64,000 nucleotides of DNA, from contig OX465112.1 in NCBI GenBank assembly GCA_949987565.1, forward strand, positions 10,680,536 through 10,744,535. The letters run 5' to 3'. A model generated the notes under the pieces. It was not told the DNA's origin. It saw nothing but the letters and a program-made list of their open reading frames with translations, and ran no database searches. The stretch is from Luidia sarsii (taxonomy: Eukaryota > Echinodermata > Asteroidea > Paxillosida > Luidiidae). Below are positions 22,128 through 34,278 of this stretch, one piece after another. The translations under genes were made by a program, and so were the position numbers. Positions within the stretch are counted from its first letter, which is position 1, and each line of letters begins with the position of its first letter.

Positions 22128-24161
22128 CTGGAAAGCGGTCAAGATGGAGGCGATGATGAGCTGTTCGGTGGGCCCGACGAACCTGGGTTTCTTCCGGGAC
22201 TTCTTGCCGGCCGCGAAGATGCGATAGATGCGGTTGACCTTGAGCAGGGTTGGGGCGTAAGTCAGCGTCAGGCAGATGGCGATCATGGTCTCGGACAGGA
22301 AGCAGGAGAGCCGGGAGGGGTGGGCCAGAATCAGGGCCACGGACAAGAAGGTGACGAAGAGACCGGCGATGTTGACGCAGCTCAGCTCCCGGCTGGTGGC
22401 CTTGATCAGGGCGTGGTGACGGTAGTGGAGGAGGCCCACCGCGGCCAGGACGGACAGCAGGAGTCCCGCGAAGGACAGGACGAGAATGACGACGACGACG
22501 GCGTTCTGCCAGTCCACCGGCGTGGCGGCGATCGGCCGGCACGCGCTGAAGTTCTCCGCCGGCCAGTGGAACCGGCCGCACTCGGCGCACGCCGTCCCGT
22601 TGCTGACCACGGCGTTCTCCGGGCACCGCTCGCAGCCGTAGCAGCACTTGTCCTCCAGGGGGACGACTCTCTCTCCCGGCCGGCACTCCTCTCGGCAGAC
22701 GGACCGCGGGGGAGCCACCGCCTCCCCGGGCCAGGCCAGGCTCTCCGGCCGCATGCGGAGCCGATTCTCCCGCGGCAGTCGCGAGTCCCACTCTCCGACC
22801 ACGACGCCGGTAAGCGGGCCGCCCGGCAGCCGGAGCTGCGAGCTTTCCACTAGGTACTTGCCCACGGGCTCGCCGCTCGCGTCGAAGCGGAAGGCCCCGT
22901 CCACGCCGTCGAACTCGGCGTCTCGGAGGCGGTCGATCAGTGCCGGCCCGCTGGCCGTGCCGTTGGCCAGGCAGTCGACGTCCCCGCCGCAGTCCTCCCG
23001 GAGGATCGCGTCGAGCGCCGTGGCGAACAGATACACGGCGTCCACCACGTGGTGCTTGTCTCCCCGCAAGCTAACGGGACACCGGCCCTGCTGCCGGCAG
23101 TTGTCCAGCATGCTCTGCAACCAGGGGCTGAGGGGATGCTCGCTTGTCTGCGCGTCTCGGAAATGTTCGGCGAAGCCCGGCACCGCCTTGAAGAAGTTGC
23201 GAACGGCCAGGCTCCCGAGGGTGAAATTGGCCAGTCCGTGCTTCTTGAAATTCCCGATCGAACCGAAGCCGTCACTGGAGACGATCGTCAGGCCCGGATG
23301 GGCGGGCGCCGCCCGCTGCACGTCCTGGAGGATCCGGTAATCGCTGCCCGTGTACAAGTGGCTGAAGAACACCACCACCCTGGCCTCTCCGTGCCTCAGG
23401 ATCTTCGCCGTGATCTCCAGAGCGTCGCTCTCCGTCGGCGAGTCGCCGACGGGCAGGCTGTAGGCGATGCAGATGCCGTACCGCTCGGCCAGGGCCTGGA
23501 TCTCCTGGGCACCGTGGATGCCGTAGCTGTTTAGCGAGTAGACCAGGCCGACGTAGACCCAGCCGTGGGCCAGGAGGATGTCCACCACGGCCTGGGCCTG
23601 CAGGTCGGCAGAGGGCCAGGTACGCAGGAAGTACGGGAATCGCCGCTTGTCGGTCAGCTCCGTGGAGGAGCCGCCGTACGCCACCATCGGGATCTGGTAG
23701 ACGGTGGTCACTATGGCCGTGGCGAGGTTGGTGCCGCTGCCCCCGGCGCCGATGATGCCTACGAACTGGCCCGGCGGGCTCGGCCCCGGACCCGAGCCCG
23801 TCTCCCGGATGATGCCGGCCATGGACAGCGCCACCGAGGAGGCCATGGACTCGTCCCCGCAGTAGTCGCGGACGTGCCAGCCCAGCGTGACGTTGGGCAG
23901 GAGGTCGGAGCGGTTGTTGACCTGCCGGATGGCGTAGACCATCAGCTGGGAGCGCTCCACCCCATCGGCCAGCATGCTGAAGTCGCACGTGCCGAACATG
24001 CTGAAGTGCATGGAGAACAGGCCGCCGAGGACCAGGTCGCCGGGCTCGGCGAAGCGGACCCGAGCCTGCGGCGGCAGGCCGGCCGCGGCTGTTGCCACGC
24101 TGAGGACGGCACCTTGCAGGGCGAGAACCGCGGAGATCAGAGCGGCTATTTGAAACCGCAT
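22128..24161 (-). CDS. mGluR-like class C GPCR, large 5' exon B (ectodomain, CRD, TM1-3 and start of TM4)
   Basis: This 678-codon exon is a paralogue of exon A, 4.7 kb upstream in the same orientation. It has a signal peptide (MRFQIAALISAVLALQGAVL), a Venus-flytrap domain (to about residue 478; RQVNNRSDLLP, HVRDYC, TELTDKRRF, LNSYGI, SSDGFG), a nine-cysteine domain from residue 484, and TM1-3, ending in the same TTCCAG|GTGAGTATC donor in phase 0. The last 595 bp (22118-22712) are 98.8% identical to exon A, while the ligand-binding domain is strongly diverged. The frame is intact and codon use is GC-rich. No TM4-7 exon lies between it and exon A, so the visible partner is the exon at 12303-12833, joined over exon A. 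It could instead use an exon not recognised, or be an orphaned duplicate; the intact frame argues against simple decay. Confidence 0.9.
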
Positions 24162-26640
24162 GCTGACTCCGCTGTGTCCAAAAAAAAGAAAGACCGAAGC
24201 AAAGTGCGAGTAAGATCGGAGTCAGCCGCTTCGAACTCCCACCCGCACGCAGCTGATACAACTTGGCCGTCTTACGCCGCAGTGGTTTATGATGCCCCGT
24301 ACGTGGACGTGTCTATAATGAATATGATTATAATAACAGTGCATACTCAGACCCTAGAGACGACGAACGCGCACCGCGCATGACGCTGACTTCGCCGCGC
24401 CCCTTCCGCCCACACACACCCGGACGGTGAGTGAGGCGGATGATTCTCCCCTCGGAACCTAGTGCCTCGTCCCTTCTCGTCCAGTAAAAAGTCCCTCAGC
24501 ATCCAATCGGACGTTGATACCTTGCAGATTAATTTGATACTCATCTCATTATCTACTGGTTCTCCCAGGGACGACTTTCTCGATATGTTTTTGGAAGTAA
24601 ACCCAAATATAATTTCACCGTCCCTAAGGGACTCTCGGAGGAAAAGGAAGTCATTTAAATGAGATTATTACCAGTAGACTGAAATTAAATAAAGCTATCG
24701 AAATACTCCCCGGCATTGAGATGAAACCTGTAATTTATGAACTCAGAAATGACTTTTTCGATTTGATATTTTCATAAGGAAGCATAGTATATTATCACCG
24801 ACAAAATGTCGCCAACTGCTCTCCGACCGAAAGACAAGCCGCAGGACCCGAGAAGACCGGAACCTATGGGGAAAACCTCTTGAAAAGTCTCCTTCCGAGT
24901 ATTTCCTCACCGCTGATATTTTGACATTCGCATATTTCTATGAGTTGTACGGGATAAAAATTATTATTGATAGCAGATCTAGCAACTGCCTTTACTTCAA
25001 ATACACAGCGGGGGTTTGATTTCGATTTTATGAATTCTGAATTTACATCACTGACATTCTTGGGCAGATTGCATCATCTAAATCATCAGGGAAAACGCTT
25101 AACTTTTTTTTGGGGGGGGGGGTTCCAAATCGGCTCAAATGCCAAGGCTTACAGCTTGCCATAATTATTTGTTTCCATTGATTGACTCAAAATAGTTATA
25201 ATGATTTCAGATTTGCTTGAAACATTCTGGGAGACTCCTGGGGGCTTGTAGAACACATTAATGGGCAGATCATTTAAGTCAGCATCATTTAAATCATTAT
25301 GCAAAACAGTTTTATTTGTTGGGGGGTCCCAAATCGGCCCTTAATGGTAAAACTTAACCCCTCGGATTTTTCCCCATTTGTGGACCAATGACGTTTAATA
25401 GAAATAAAACTCATAGTATACTTACATGTTACTCTTTAGCTTTATATTCCCCCTTAATATCAATCTACAATGTATAGGCATATCACAGAGCACACAACAA
25501 AAAGCAAAGATTAAGCACACTCGACAGAGCACGGACATGCTACATGTTTCTGGCAATAACTTTATCGTACATTAATATTAGGTTTCCAAGTCATTGTAAG
25601 TGGAGTCAGTAAAGCTTAAAGAGACCCATGAGTTTACAGCAGGCACTCACGCTGATAACCGAATCAATCATGAACGGCCACCCATTGCTTTTTTTTATTT
25701 TTTTTTATGCAGAAATATCACGCATCCTACGTAAAAACTTCTTTAGCGTTGGTTGCCGTTCCAAGCCGAAAGAGCCCGTTACTTCGAAGCAGGGGGGGGG
25801 GCAGAATTAACCATGCCCATCATGATATACATCATAATATACAGACGTACAAAGTGAATGTCTAGTTGCCTTCCATTCTCGATCACACATACACAGCTAG
25901 CTGGCCGTTGCAACCGACTTCGAAACCGCTTCGTACGTCAGTATAGAGATGTTTTTTAAATACAATTTATAGATATACCTAGCACGCTCTTGTCCTGCAG
26001 CATGCGTGCAACAACCGCAAGATAAGAAGAGCCCGCTGGTGTTTTCATTCACTCATAATGCACCCATCGTTGTCCTTATCAAATCATACTCCTGAGTGAT
26101 CGCTGGCTATCTCAAGGCACATCACCCGCGGACAACGGCATTCGTATAGGCGTCATAATTATTCCGTACCCCGGTAACCGTTCTTGAAAATCTATTAGAT
26201 TCTACGTCCATAAAAATAAAACCGAACAATAGAGTTTCTGGCCAAAATGGATCGCCCGGTGCGTGATTGGGGGAGATTGGAGGAAGGTCCGTAAAATTAC
26301 AATCATAACGTGTCCGTGGGAAGGTCCCGAATCTGCCTCTTTTTCTCCCGCTCAAACAAAACAACAATGTAGGTCCGTACCGTGTGGTTTGATGGAATTT
26401 TAGACAGTGTCCGAATGAATCGGCTACGGCTCCAGTTTACACACGGATCTATAGAAGCCAGAAGGTAGTGGCTGCTTTGCAATCCCCATAGAATTGTGCA
26501 TTCTTTCCGGCCGTAGCCAACACATTCGGATACGGCCTTATTCGTCGGGAGATTTGAGGTTAAGATTAGTTGGCCACTAGTTCACATCACCCAACAGGTG
26601 ATGTTCGGTGTGGGAACCAACGACATGCCTCCTTGCATGG
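24162..26640. other. Upstream region of the GPCR locus, no gene recognised
   Basis: Non-coding by inspection. The first few hundred bases should hold the exon B promoter on the minus strand. It has homopolymer G runs near 25106 and 25790 and no clear repeats. Confidence 0.5.
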
Positions 26641-27035
26641 GCACCAGTTGATTTTTGGTCGAAATTTCAGATACTTATAGGTTGGGTTTGTACTTGGCAA
26701 TTTGAAGAAGAAAAATGTACTGTTACATCTTAGGGGATCAAAACTGCAACCTTGAGGTTACAGACCTTGGGACACCCACGACACGCCACGCGCACCAGTT
26801 GATTTTTGGTCGAAATTTCAGATACTTATAGGTTGGGTTTGTACTTTGTAATTTGAAGAAGAAAAATGTACGGTTACATTCCAGGGGATCGAACCTGCAA
26901 CCTTGAGGTTACAGACCTTGGGACACCCACGACACGCCAGGCGCACCAGTTGATTTTTGGTCGAAATTTCAGATACTTATATAGGTTGGGTTTGTACTTT
27001 GTACTTTGTAAATTGAAGAAGAGAAATTATCTTTG
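26641..27035 (-). repeat. Tandem tRNA-derived SINE, 151-bp period, ~2.6 copies
   Basis: GCACCAGTTGATTTTTGG recurs at 26641, 26792 and 26943. On the minus strand a unit reads TGGCGTGTCGTGGGTGTCCC (A-box-like), then GGTTGCAGGTTCGATCCCCTGG (a perfect pol III B box), then a non-tRNA tail. This is the plan of a tRNA-derived SINE, here in head-to-tail tandem. Confidence 0.7.
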
Positions 27036-30000
27036 CAGATATTTGCGATTTGCGATGTCCTTTCTGCGCCACCATAGTTCTGCACCCCAACAGATTGTTT
27101 TTTTGTAAGAGCGCCCTCAAAGTTCAACGGCCTCGAAGCGGCGCGTCCAGGCGGCGCGGGGGGGTTGTCCCGTAGGCGTTGGTTGCCAGGGCCGTAACCA
27201 TGTGACGCCGCACCCGTTGTACAGCTGGCTGGACAGACCGGCGTGTACTAACACAGAAACCCCAATCCCATACACACTGCATGCACTGTATTTCCGATCT
27301 TGACACACGGTCTAATGTAATCAGTGTTGCTGACACGTACACATGCACAGAGCTTCACCACGGACACCGAAAAATGGGCCAAATTGTAGCCGTGTTTTGA
27401 CGAAATCAAAGCAGGGTTTGTAACTTTCGAGACTGAAGTTTTCAATGTCACGATGTAAAATTCTCAGCGTGCTTTCAAGGGCGCTGAACAACTCAGAGGC
27501 GAGATAGACTGTTTTGCAAGTTAGTCAGTGCTTAGACTTACAACACAGACAGAGTACTTAGACTCTTCGAGAAAGCTTTCAAACAAACTGCTGGATTTCT
27601 CTCTCCAGAATGGCGACTTTGGCAGAATTCAGACCTACTGAAGGTAAGTAATGTAGGCCTACTTCCATGTTTAAAACTAAAAGTTCAAAGGTATACACTA
27701 TACAACCACCAAATCTACGTCGTCCAAAGTTACTGCACTGTAACCAGCGCTTCTATAACTTGATAACTTATAACTTGTTGTGTACTGTGTACATGTGCAC
27801 ATTACTAGTACTGTTGTACTGGTACTGGAAGGCCCTTATAAAATTACTCAGAGTCAGACCCTTGGTTTGTTTACTTGAAGTTAGGAGAGTTGGCTACAAC
27901 TCAGTACAAGTACAAGTTAGAGCGTTTCTTTTGGTGCTGTTTATTTGTATGGAAACAAAATAGAGGTCTCGGATTGTTTACCACTCTCAGTCTAAGACTA
28001 GAGTAGAGTAAGACTAGAGTAGAGACAGTCTTCGGAAGAAAATTGAAATTTAGCTTGAAGTTGAAGTATCACTGATACTATCAGCTGGCCCCAGTAAGAT
28101 TAGACTGCATGTTCCTGTGTAGAATTTCAACAATTTAATTTTGTTTTTGTTTAGTTTTCAAAGCAACCTCAAGAGTTAAAGTTGTGACAAAGTAATTGTA
28201 TGAATTGAGGAAATAACTAGTAAGCTCCTTTTCGAAGTTCGATTAAGCATTTATTTCGAGCCTTTTCCGAGATGAATATTGTCTGATTTCTTGTTGATGT
28301 TATTATTAATAACTGAAGTAGAGTGAGACCTGAAGTTGGGATATCATGATCACTTTTGTTGCTTTTTTTTTTACAAAATAAAATCCTAAGGCCAAGTAAA
28401 AAAATTAAAAATATTAGTTTCTCATCCAAACTTTTTGAAAAAAGGAGGAAGCGGGCACTTTTTCTTATTTTTTTTTGGGGGGGGACTTTTCCAAAAATAA
28501 ATTTCCCCTAAATACAGGTACAGGTACAGTAGTCTTACTTGCAATCATATTTTTTAAGTACGGTACGATATGTAGGCTGTGCAAATCAATCAAAATATTC
28601 TTGTTCTGTCGTTTTATATTAAGCAAAAAAAATAAAAAATGCGGGCGGGGATGAGAAACTAATTTTGTTTTTTACTCGTCCTAACTTCAAATTGTATTGT
28701 TATCCATGGATTTAAAAGACATGTCTATCACTCTAGGAATGAGTGGAAAGATCCATCAAAACATGAAATAGATTATGAAGAGCCTTTTTATTGTCAGCAT
28801 CAATTTATCATGCTTCATGAAAATCAAACTTACAATTTCAGAACAATACATACATGTGCATTTACATTACTGAGATACAATGGAACTTAAAAGGCAAAAC
28901 ATTAGCAACTGGGTGTATCTTTCCCATCGTTTACTGACTTGTACTTAAACAGATTGTTACTGACATAAGGGTGGTGATTCATCTTATGTGATGGGCTCTG
29001 CGAAAATGAGTCACATTGTGGTAAAATCACAATCATTTCAAGTTTTAGAATAAAAAACAAGTTTCCAATCAGCAAATATGAATATATGCACGCTAACGAG
29101 GCAATATACTATAAACCAAAATCAGACAAAATATTATTTGATAGATTTGTTTCACCTCAACAACTTTTAGTCACCCTGTGCACGGAAAAGGTCTGTGCGA
29201 GAAACGACTTTTGGCAGAGCACGTCACTTATATCTTTGTCAAGTTGTGCAATGTTTTGATCAGATGCCTGTTGGTAAAGTGTACAATGTACCTTAACAAC
29301 AGTAGTAAATCCAGTAACAATCTACAGACTCCTTAGCATTTTATGAAGAACTTTTGAAGAACATTCAGTGGGTGGACACTGGACAGTGTTTGTCAAGAAG
29401 ACAGACCTCACTTCTTCAAGGAACATCGGACAGAGCCAATTATTGCATGTCTTTTCAGGCAGGTGGTCCTCTTTGAGAATGAAATGAATTCCTGTGGAAT
29501 CGCTCTCTTTGTGGGAGTACGGCTCGGTCCTGCATCCTTCATAGGCAGTTGTATGCAGCTGTACGGAGACTTGGGAAGTTGTAGCAAACACAAACAGGGA
29601 ACTTAAGTCCTTCAGCACATGGTGTGGACAAATATTGCTCAGAATGCCCCGGGCTGTTGCTGAATGGATAGATGGACCCCTCCAAAAAAGTGGAGTCCCT
29701 GGATGTTTGCAGTAATGATGATCCAGTACATGAGTAGTAAGACCTTAAGTTGATCTTCAAACTGAAGGAGTTTTCCCAACCTTCATTTTTTTTTCCACCT
29801 GCTATCGGTGAGCTTTATATATATACCGGTATATAAAAGACATATTAAGAGTAATGTTAAGCGGCTTTAGAAGGAGAGGGGGATCAACCAGGAGATTAAG
29901 CTGATCCCTGGTCGAAGCTACAGCCTGGTCTGTTTGGAGTTGGTCCTCTGCTGCTGGAGTGCTGGGATTGTAAGAGGGGGGTGGGAGGGGGGAACACAAT

Positions 30001-33000
30001 TCCCTGTTGGCAGGCGGCCTGCTCTGCTTGGCTGATCATGATGAACCACTCGTTATTCCTTTACGTGGGGGAGACCGCTATTGTGGGGATTTCTGAGGCC
30101 GCATTATGGACCTTTGTTGGCAAAACACTGGCTGGGCCTGCATAAAGACGCTGTGCCTACCAGCCCCATGCAGAGAGAGAGGAGTCAAAGGAGATCATTA
30201 GATCTGGCAGGACTCCAGTTGTTGTTGCCAGGTTCCGGGAACAAATGCCTGAACAAGGAAGATGCGCCACACTAATTAGTCCAGTTCCTAGAAGTATATG
30301 TGACACAAAAACCACCAGCACACCATGCACAGAATTTGAAAAATTTCACTTCAAACCACGAGGTACATGTAGAATACACATGCATTAGGGCCTATATACA
30401 TGTATACATGTATATGAAGTTAACACAAAACAAAATGTTCACTGACTAAGATGACATGCAATACATCAATCTCAAAAGTAAGAGGGCCTGACATTAGGAT
30501 CGAAACGTCAGGCCCTCTAACTTTTGAGTCTTTGAGAAAGGTCCTGCTAGCATTGAAAAGTCGGGCCCTCTAACTTTTGAGATTTATATATGATACACAC
30601 AGACATTTTTCACCACTCCAATCTGGAGTTTGAACCCGAAGATTTAAAGTCCACTTTGATTAAAGATTGGCGAGTGACCTTATGCTGACAATGAGTGTGA
30701 ATGAATTGTTATCTCAATGTTCACACTTGATTTATTCTACAGTCCTTAATTAGACTCTAGAGTGCATTTGAACTCACATACCTACACTGAAGTAGTACTT
30801 CAGGGAGACAGGAGATTCACAAGGTCAACATCTTTCACAGCAAAAGAGCCATATTAGCTTTTTAAGCTCTAAAGCAGTGATATGCACTCTTGACTTTGCC
30901 TTTTAATAAGAACAAACAAAAACCCTAAAAGTTTACAACAAATGAGCTTTAAAATACAGTTAATAAGAAGATGAATAAAAGAGAGGAAAGGAATTTAACT
31001 GGGATTTTTATTTACAACTTCTGCAAAAAGCACTGCTTTTAATTTTATGTTTAAAACGATGAATGTTTCAGTCAAGAAGTGAACACATCTTAGGGATGAC
31101 CCCACACACATGTTTGAAAGAATGTCACACAGTTTACAGCAATACTGCCCCAATAAATTCCCCACTCGCCCCAACCCTATTTCCCTTTGGGCCACTATTC
31201 ACAGAATAGACTGGACAGTTTCTGTTACTTTCCAAATACAGTAGTTGTACCATTGAGGTGGCCATCAAAGCTACACGTATGCTACATGTACATGTATATT
31301 GTACAATGTATGTAGTATTACCAGTACTTCTTCATTCGTTACACTGTTATCCTTGAGCAGCAAGAGCAGAAGCCAACCTAAAAATGATTCCACTGTGTTA
31401 CCTGACACATGTACAGTGTACACAAATAGTTTCATGGTGCACAGTATAAATATTACAATGCTGTATAGCCTGTAACCAAAGATCTATACTAGCACCGTCA
31501 TGTGTGTTACTGTTAGTGTATCCCAAGAATTAGCAGTGTTAAGGATATCCCTACAAAACATGAAGGTAGAAAACAAGATATCGAATGGGAGACCTTTCCC
31601 CATATGGATACCTTGACAAGGATTAAATGGCCTTGTCAGCTGATTGAAAAGGTCAGCTGATAGTGCGTCATCCCACCATGTACATAGCAACCACATTGCT
31701 ATCTCTGTGCGATGATACACACATGTAGTCTATTTTGTAGATCATTCCTGCAAGTAATCTAGCTTGTGTTTGGTATTGGACTGTCACTCACAGTCACTAT
31801 GGCATTATTTAGGCCCATATCAGCTGTGAAAACTCCTCTTTGTAGGGGTTTAACAAGGAACCAGTGCAGATCAGACACCCACTGAAAACTGTTACACATG
31901 TGTATCATTAAACTCTTTCACTATGGAGGTTTACATGTATCTGTGACTTCAGACAGAATTTCTTTGCAAAAGGTTGACAAAAAGCCGAGTAAGCAACAAG
32001 ATAGTATTTACGTGTAAGAGAGGAGCAGATTAGCAGCATGCAGTCCTTGGGCTAAAAGTCCTAAAGCAAAGCAATATCAAGACAGAGACAGTGTGTCTTT
32101 TCAGTGTGTTAGACTTGCAAAAAGTCCTGCAACTTCAATGATACATACTGTATACCCTGTAAAATATCAAGAGTAACATGTACACTGTACTTAGGCTTAG
32201 CCCATCTTGCATAATCTAAAACCATTTTGATTATCTGGTAGCAAAGATGCTAATCTTTCTCAGTTTATCTCTATTAGCACACTTGAATATTAAACAATTA
32301 AGAGGCCATGGTTCAAACTGAGCTCCAATCAAAATCATCATTTTCCAGTCAATTTGTTTTCCCTTGTTTATTTGTAGTTACATGTAGGCGGTGCTTTTGG
32401 CAGTGCAAAGCACAGGGAGTATATGTACATGGATGTGTGGATGTATCCCACTTTTTATTTGTACTGCTAAGTGTTTGCCCAACAAGGCTAGGCAGCCTGT
32501 AAGCTGCAAACTTCATTATTTGCTTTGCACGGCAATGGTCAACACACAGTACACTTTATCAATATTGAGGTTTGGCCAAGAGCCTTCTCCAGGGCTGTGT
32601 AGCAGAACGTTGTCGCCGTGGCAGCCGTTCGTAGTCGACCATGGCAACCTCGTCTCTTCTGTCAGTCTTTCTTACGCGAGAGCAGTCCGATGCCGCAAAC
32701 GCATGCCCACAACCACTGCAGACCAGGACCTCCTACAACATGTAGCTGGTCTGTAGCAGAACAGTACACCTAAATAAACATTGTGTATACTGCTCAGTAC
32801 TGTGTGTCTCTCTCAAACTTTCATAAAAAGTATTTAGCCATTTCAGCTCTTGGTTTCGTTGGATTTTTTGGGGGGTGTTCTTTTTTTCTCCATACAGTAT
32901 ATTCAGCCAAATCTGGACCCCTACTTTGAAAGTTTACTTTTTCAGACTTGGCACATACATGTACATGTACATGTACTTGTGACAATGCAGTAGGGCCTAC

Positions 33001-34278
33001 ACGTTGCATCAGGTTGAAGCTTTACTTAATTTTTGAAACCAGAGGCCACGGTTCAAACCAATCCAGTGAGATTTACTTTGCTATTCTAGTAAATGTTCAC
33101 ACCGCGTTTTACTTTCCTGTCCTTTCCTTGGCTTGAACCTGAAGCCAAGGAAGGCTGGAAAAAGTCAGAGTGAAAATCGCATGTATCTTGAAGGATTTGA
33201 AGAATCGCGTATGATTTTGATGGAAAACAGGGCGGGTCTGATGGAAACCAAAATCTAAAATGAATGTTATTTTGAAGAAGCAAGCTTGAACCCTTTTAAC
33301 TTGAAAATCACCTACCATCCAAATTAAGCCACACAGATGAATTAGACATGTGTTACAACCATTCAAGCAATTGTAGGCTGGTCTAATGAATGCCCGTTGC
33401 TAAGATTTACCGTGTCAGTGTTTGAAATGTGAATTATTAAGGTGAATTTATTATTCAGGATTCCGCTTTAGAAACAGCTTTGGCAGTGCACAAAGTTGTC
33501 TCTGTTGATCAATCCATATGCATACATGTACAGTGTATGCTGCACATATTATGCTCTACTCATCACACACAAGTTAGGTGTCATAATGTATACACATACT
33601 TACATGCAAGTCACCTTTCACCAATAGAAATCCATTAACATGTTTTCAAAGACAAAGTTTTGTTTGAAAAGAACACAGCATCACTTACTGTGGAATGATT
33701 AATATTGATACAGCTTTCCAAGAGTCAACTCATGAGAATTTGTACACAGTCCCCTCACTCCCTTCCCCTCCATAGAAATTTGCACACGTACCTTTACAAT
33801 GCTATAAGGCAGCGTGCCGCGTTTCTTTAGCCCATTATCAATGGTGGGTACCGGGGCCAGCCAATAGGGCTTTGCCTCCAATCAATAAGATCCATTCATG
33901 GGGGGCCATGTAATATTGATGAAACAATGCTGTAGAGCTTGCTGGCAAAGGACTGATACATTGTACGACTACGCCCTCCGGGCAGTGCGTATTGACTCGA
34001 GGCCCAACGCTAGGCAACCAGAGGTTTTTCCCAGTCGACACAAGAGAGAGTGCTCAGTGAGTTGGCGGAAAAAAGGGCAAAAGAAGGAGGAAAAATGTGA
34101 CTGCAGTTTGGAAACCATTGCTGTGAAGTCGCACGTTAGATGCATCTACTTGTGGTACATGTTCTGCATGCTTCCACCAGCGCTTGAGCAAGTTCCCGGA
34201 CCGGTGGTGATGGTAGTCCGTTGATTGTTCCGAGGAGGCTGGGCACTCGTAGTCAAAGTGCCTGCTGCCTGCACAAAG
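27036..34278. other. Long non-coding stretch upstream of the THEG-like gene
   Basis: No conserved exon recognised over 7 kb. A candidate small first exon lies at 27610-27643 (see findings). A Penelope-associated hairpin is at 30480-30588. A locally GC-richer patch at 32580-32760 could be regulatory or an exon of an unknown gene, but I cannot support a reading frame. TACATGTA-type runs occur at 30400, 31270 and 32950. Confidence 0.5.
30480..30588. repeat. Penelope-associated GAAACGTCAGGCC repeat, compound copy
   Basis: GAGGGCCTGACATTAGGATCGAAACGTCAGGCCCTC is a palindrome in itself, followed by TTTGAGAAAGGTCCTGCTAG, then CATTGAAAAGTCGGGCCCTC. Both parts match the 3' end of the Penelope-like element at 49172-49225. 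Confidence 0.75.

Noticed and set aside
29322..29618. 98-codon minus-strand frame
   Set aside because: No domain, no splice context and no compositional difference from its surroundings.
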